DNA of 6,091 bases. Source: Cytophagales bacterium (GTDB taxonomy: Bacteria > Bacteroidota > Bacteroidia > Cytophagales > Cyclobacteriaceae). The notes beneath the pieces were generated by a model. The model was not told the DNA's origin. It was given only the letters and a program-made list of their open reading frames with translations, and did no database searches. The stretch spans positions 1-6,091 of the forward strand of contig DNTA01000222.1 of the NCBI GenBank assembly GCA_003500135.1. Direction: 5' to 3'. This document shows positions 5,764-6,091 of this stretch, in pieces. The translations under genes and the position numbers were made by a program. How positions within the stretch are numbered: position 1 is the first letter of the stretch; every line of letters begins with the position of its first letter.

Positions 5764-6091
5764 ATGAATAAAGTATTGTTAATTACACTTTTATCTACCC
5801 TAATGATCAGCGCTATGGCCCAATCGACAGTGTCTTATAAGTTATCAATGCCTGAGCCGCATACACATTATTTCGAAGTTGAAATGACTATTGATCAAAT
5901 TGATCAAAAAGAAATAGATGTGAAAATGCCGGTATGGACACCGGGATCTTATTTGGTAAGGGAATTTGCCCAAAATGTGGATTATGTGCTTGCCAAAGAT
6001 GCGAAAGGCAGGCATTTAGATGTGGAGAAGATCAATAAAAACACCTGGCGCATCGCGGGGATCAACAGCAATGAAATAACAATAGCCTATA
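5764..6091 (+). CDS. M61-family peptidase (glycyl aminopeptidase-like), 5' part
   Basis: The frame is open from the ATG at 5764 to the window end (109 complete codons) and continues beyond it. Residues 1-19 are a Sec signal peptide, MNKVLLITLLSTLMISAMA, with cleavage expected before Gln20. The mature start reads STVSYKLSMPEPHTHYFEVE, then MPVWTPGSYLVREFAQNV (residues 55-72). This is the signature of the N-terminal beta-sandwich domain of M61 peptidases (P-x-W-x-PGSY-x-(I/V)-R-(E/D)-(F/Y)). The zinc-binding HExxH catalytic domain and the C-terminal PDZ domain usual in this family of about 600 residues would lie beyond the window, so activity cannot be judged. Family members are zinc aminopeptidases that prefer N-terminal glycine or alanine; an exported location is inferred from the signal peptide. 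An in-frame stop at 5749-5751 excludes a longer start. Confidence 0.9.
   Translation, partial: MNKVLLITLLSTLMISAMAQSTVSYKLSMPEPHTHYFEVEMTIDQIDQKEIDVKMPVWTPGSYLVREFAQNVDYVLAKDAKGRHLDVEKINKNTWRIAGINSNEITIAY

Noticed and set aside
1..6091. Search for CRISPR repeats, insertion-sequence ends, tRNA or rRNA genes and defence or toxin genes
   Set aside because: None was seen by eye; all larger frames are accounted for by housekeeping-type genes.

Overview
The window reads as chromosomal housekeeping DNA from a member of the Bacteroidota, probably Cytophagales-like; that placement is an inference. It rests on AT-rich intergenic DNA, the lack of clear Shine-Dalgarno sequences before the starts, matches to the Bacteroidota -7 promoter element TAnnTTTG, and the type of proteins encoded. 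It contains no mobile element, CRISPR array, tRNA or rRNA, and nothing suggests a recently acquired island.

Layout, left to right: (1) the 3' end of a YciO/Sua5/YrdC-family gene on the + strand, closed by a strong hairpin terminator at 406-428. That hairpin has its better T-run on the - strand. (2) A possible 62-residue membrane or secreted peptide gene on the - strand (502-690) that converges on the same terminator. (3) A 269-base divergent intergenic region (691-959) with several inverted repeats, some mutually exclusive, ending in a good -7 element just before the next gene. (4) A 405-residue cyclic-nucleotide-binding/PP2C (SpoIIE-like) phosphatase (960-2177), followed by a weak terminator. 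(5) A 111-residue protein with a signal peptide and no recognised family (2336-2671). (6) A bidirectional terminator at 2696-2729 shared with the convergent gene on the other side. (7) ppc, phosphoenolpyruvate carboxylase, 923 residues, on the - strand (2747-5518). (8) A 245-base AT-rich divergent intergenic region. (9) The 5' end of an exported M61-family (glycyl aminopeptidase-like) peptidase, cut by the window end.

The genes appear to be separate transcription units rather than one operon: neighbours converge on shared terminators or diverge from shared promoter regions. Functionally they are unrelated: tRNA-modification-like family, signalling phosphatase, anaplerotic carbon fixation and exported peptidase. 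I do not see a new multi-gene system. The points most worth a second look are the cNMP-gated phosphatase without a visible partner, the changed regulatory and catalytic-loop residues in PEPC, the small - strand peptide gene supported by terminator polarity, and the inverted-repeat-rich region at 670-860.
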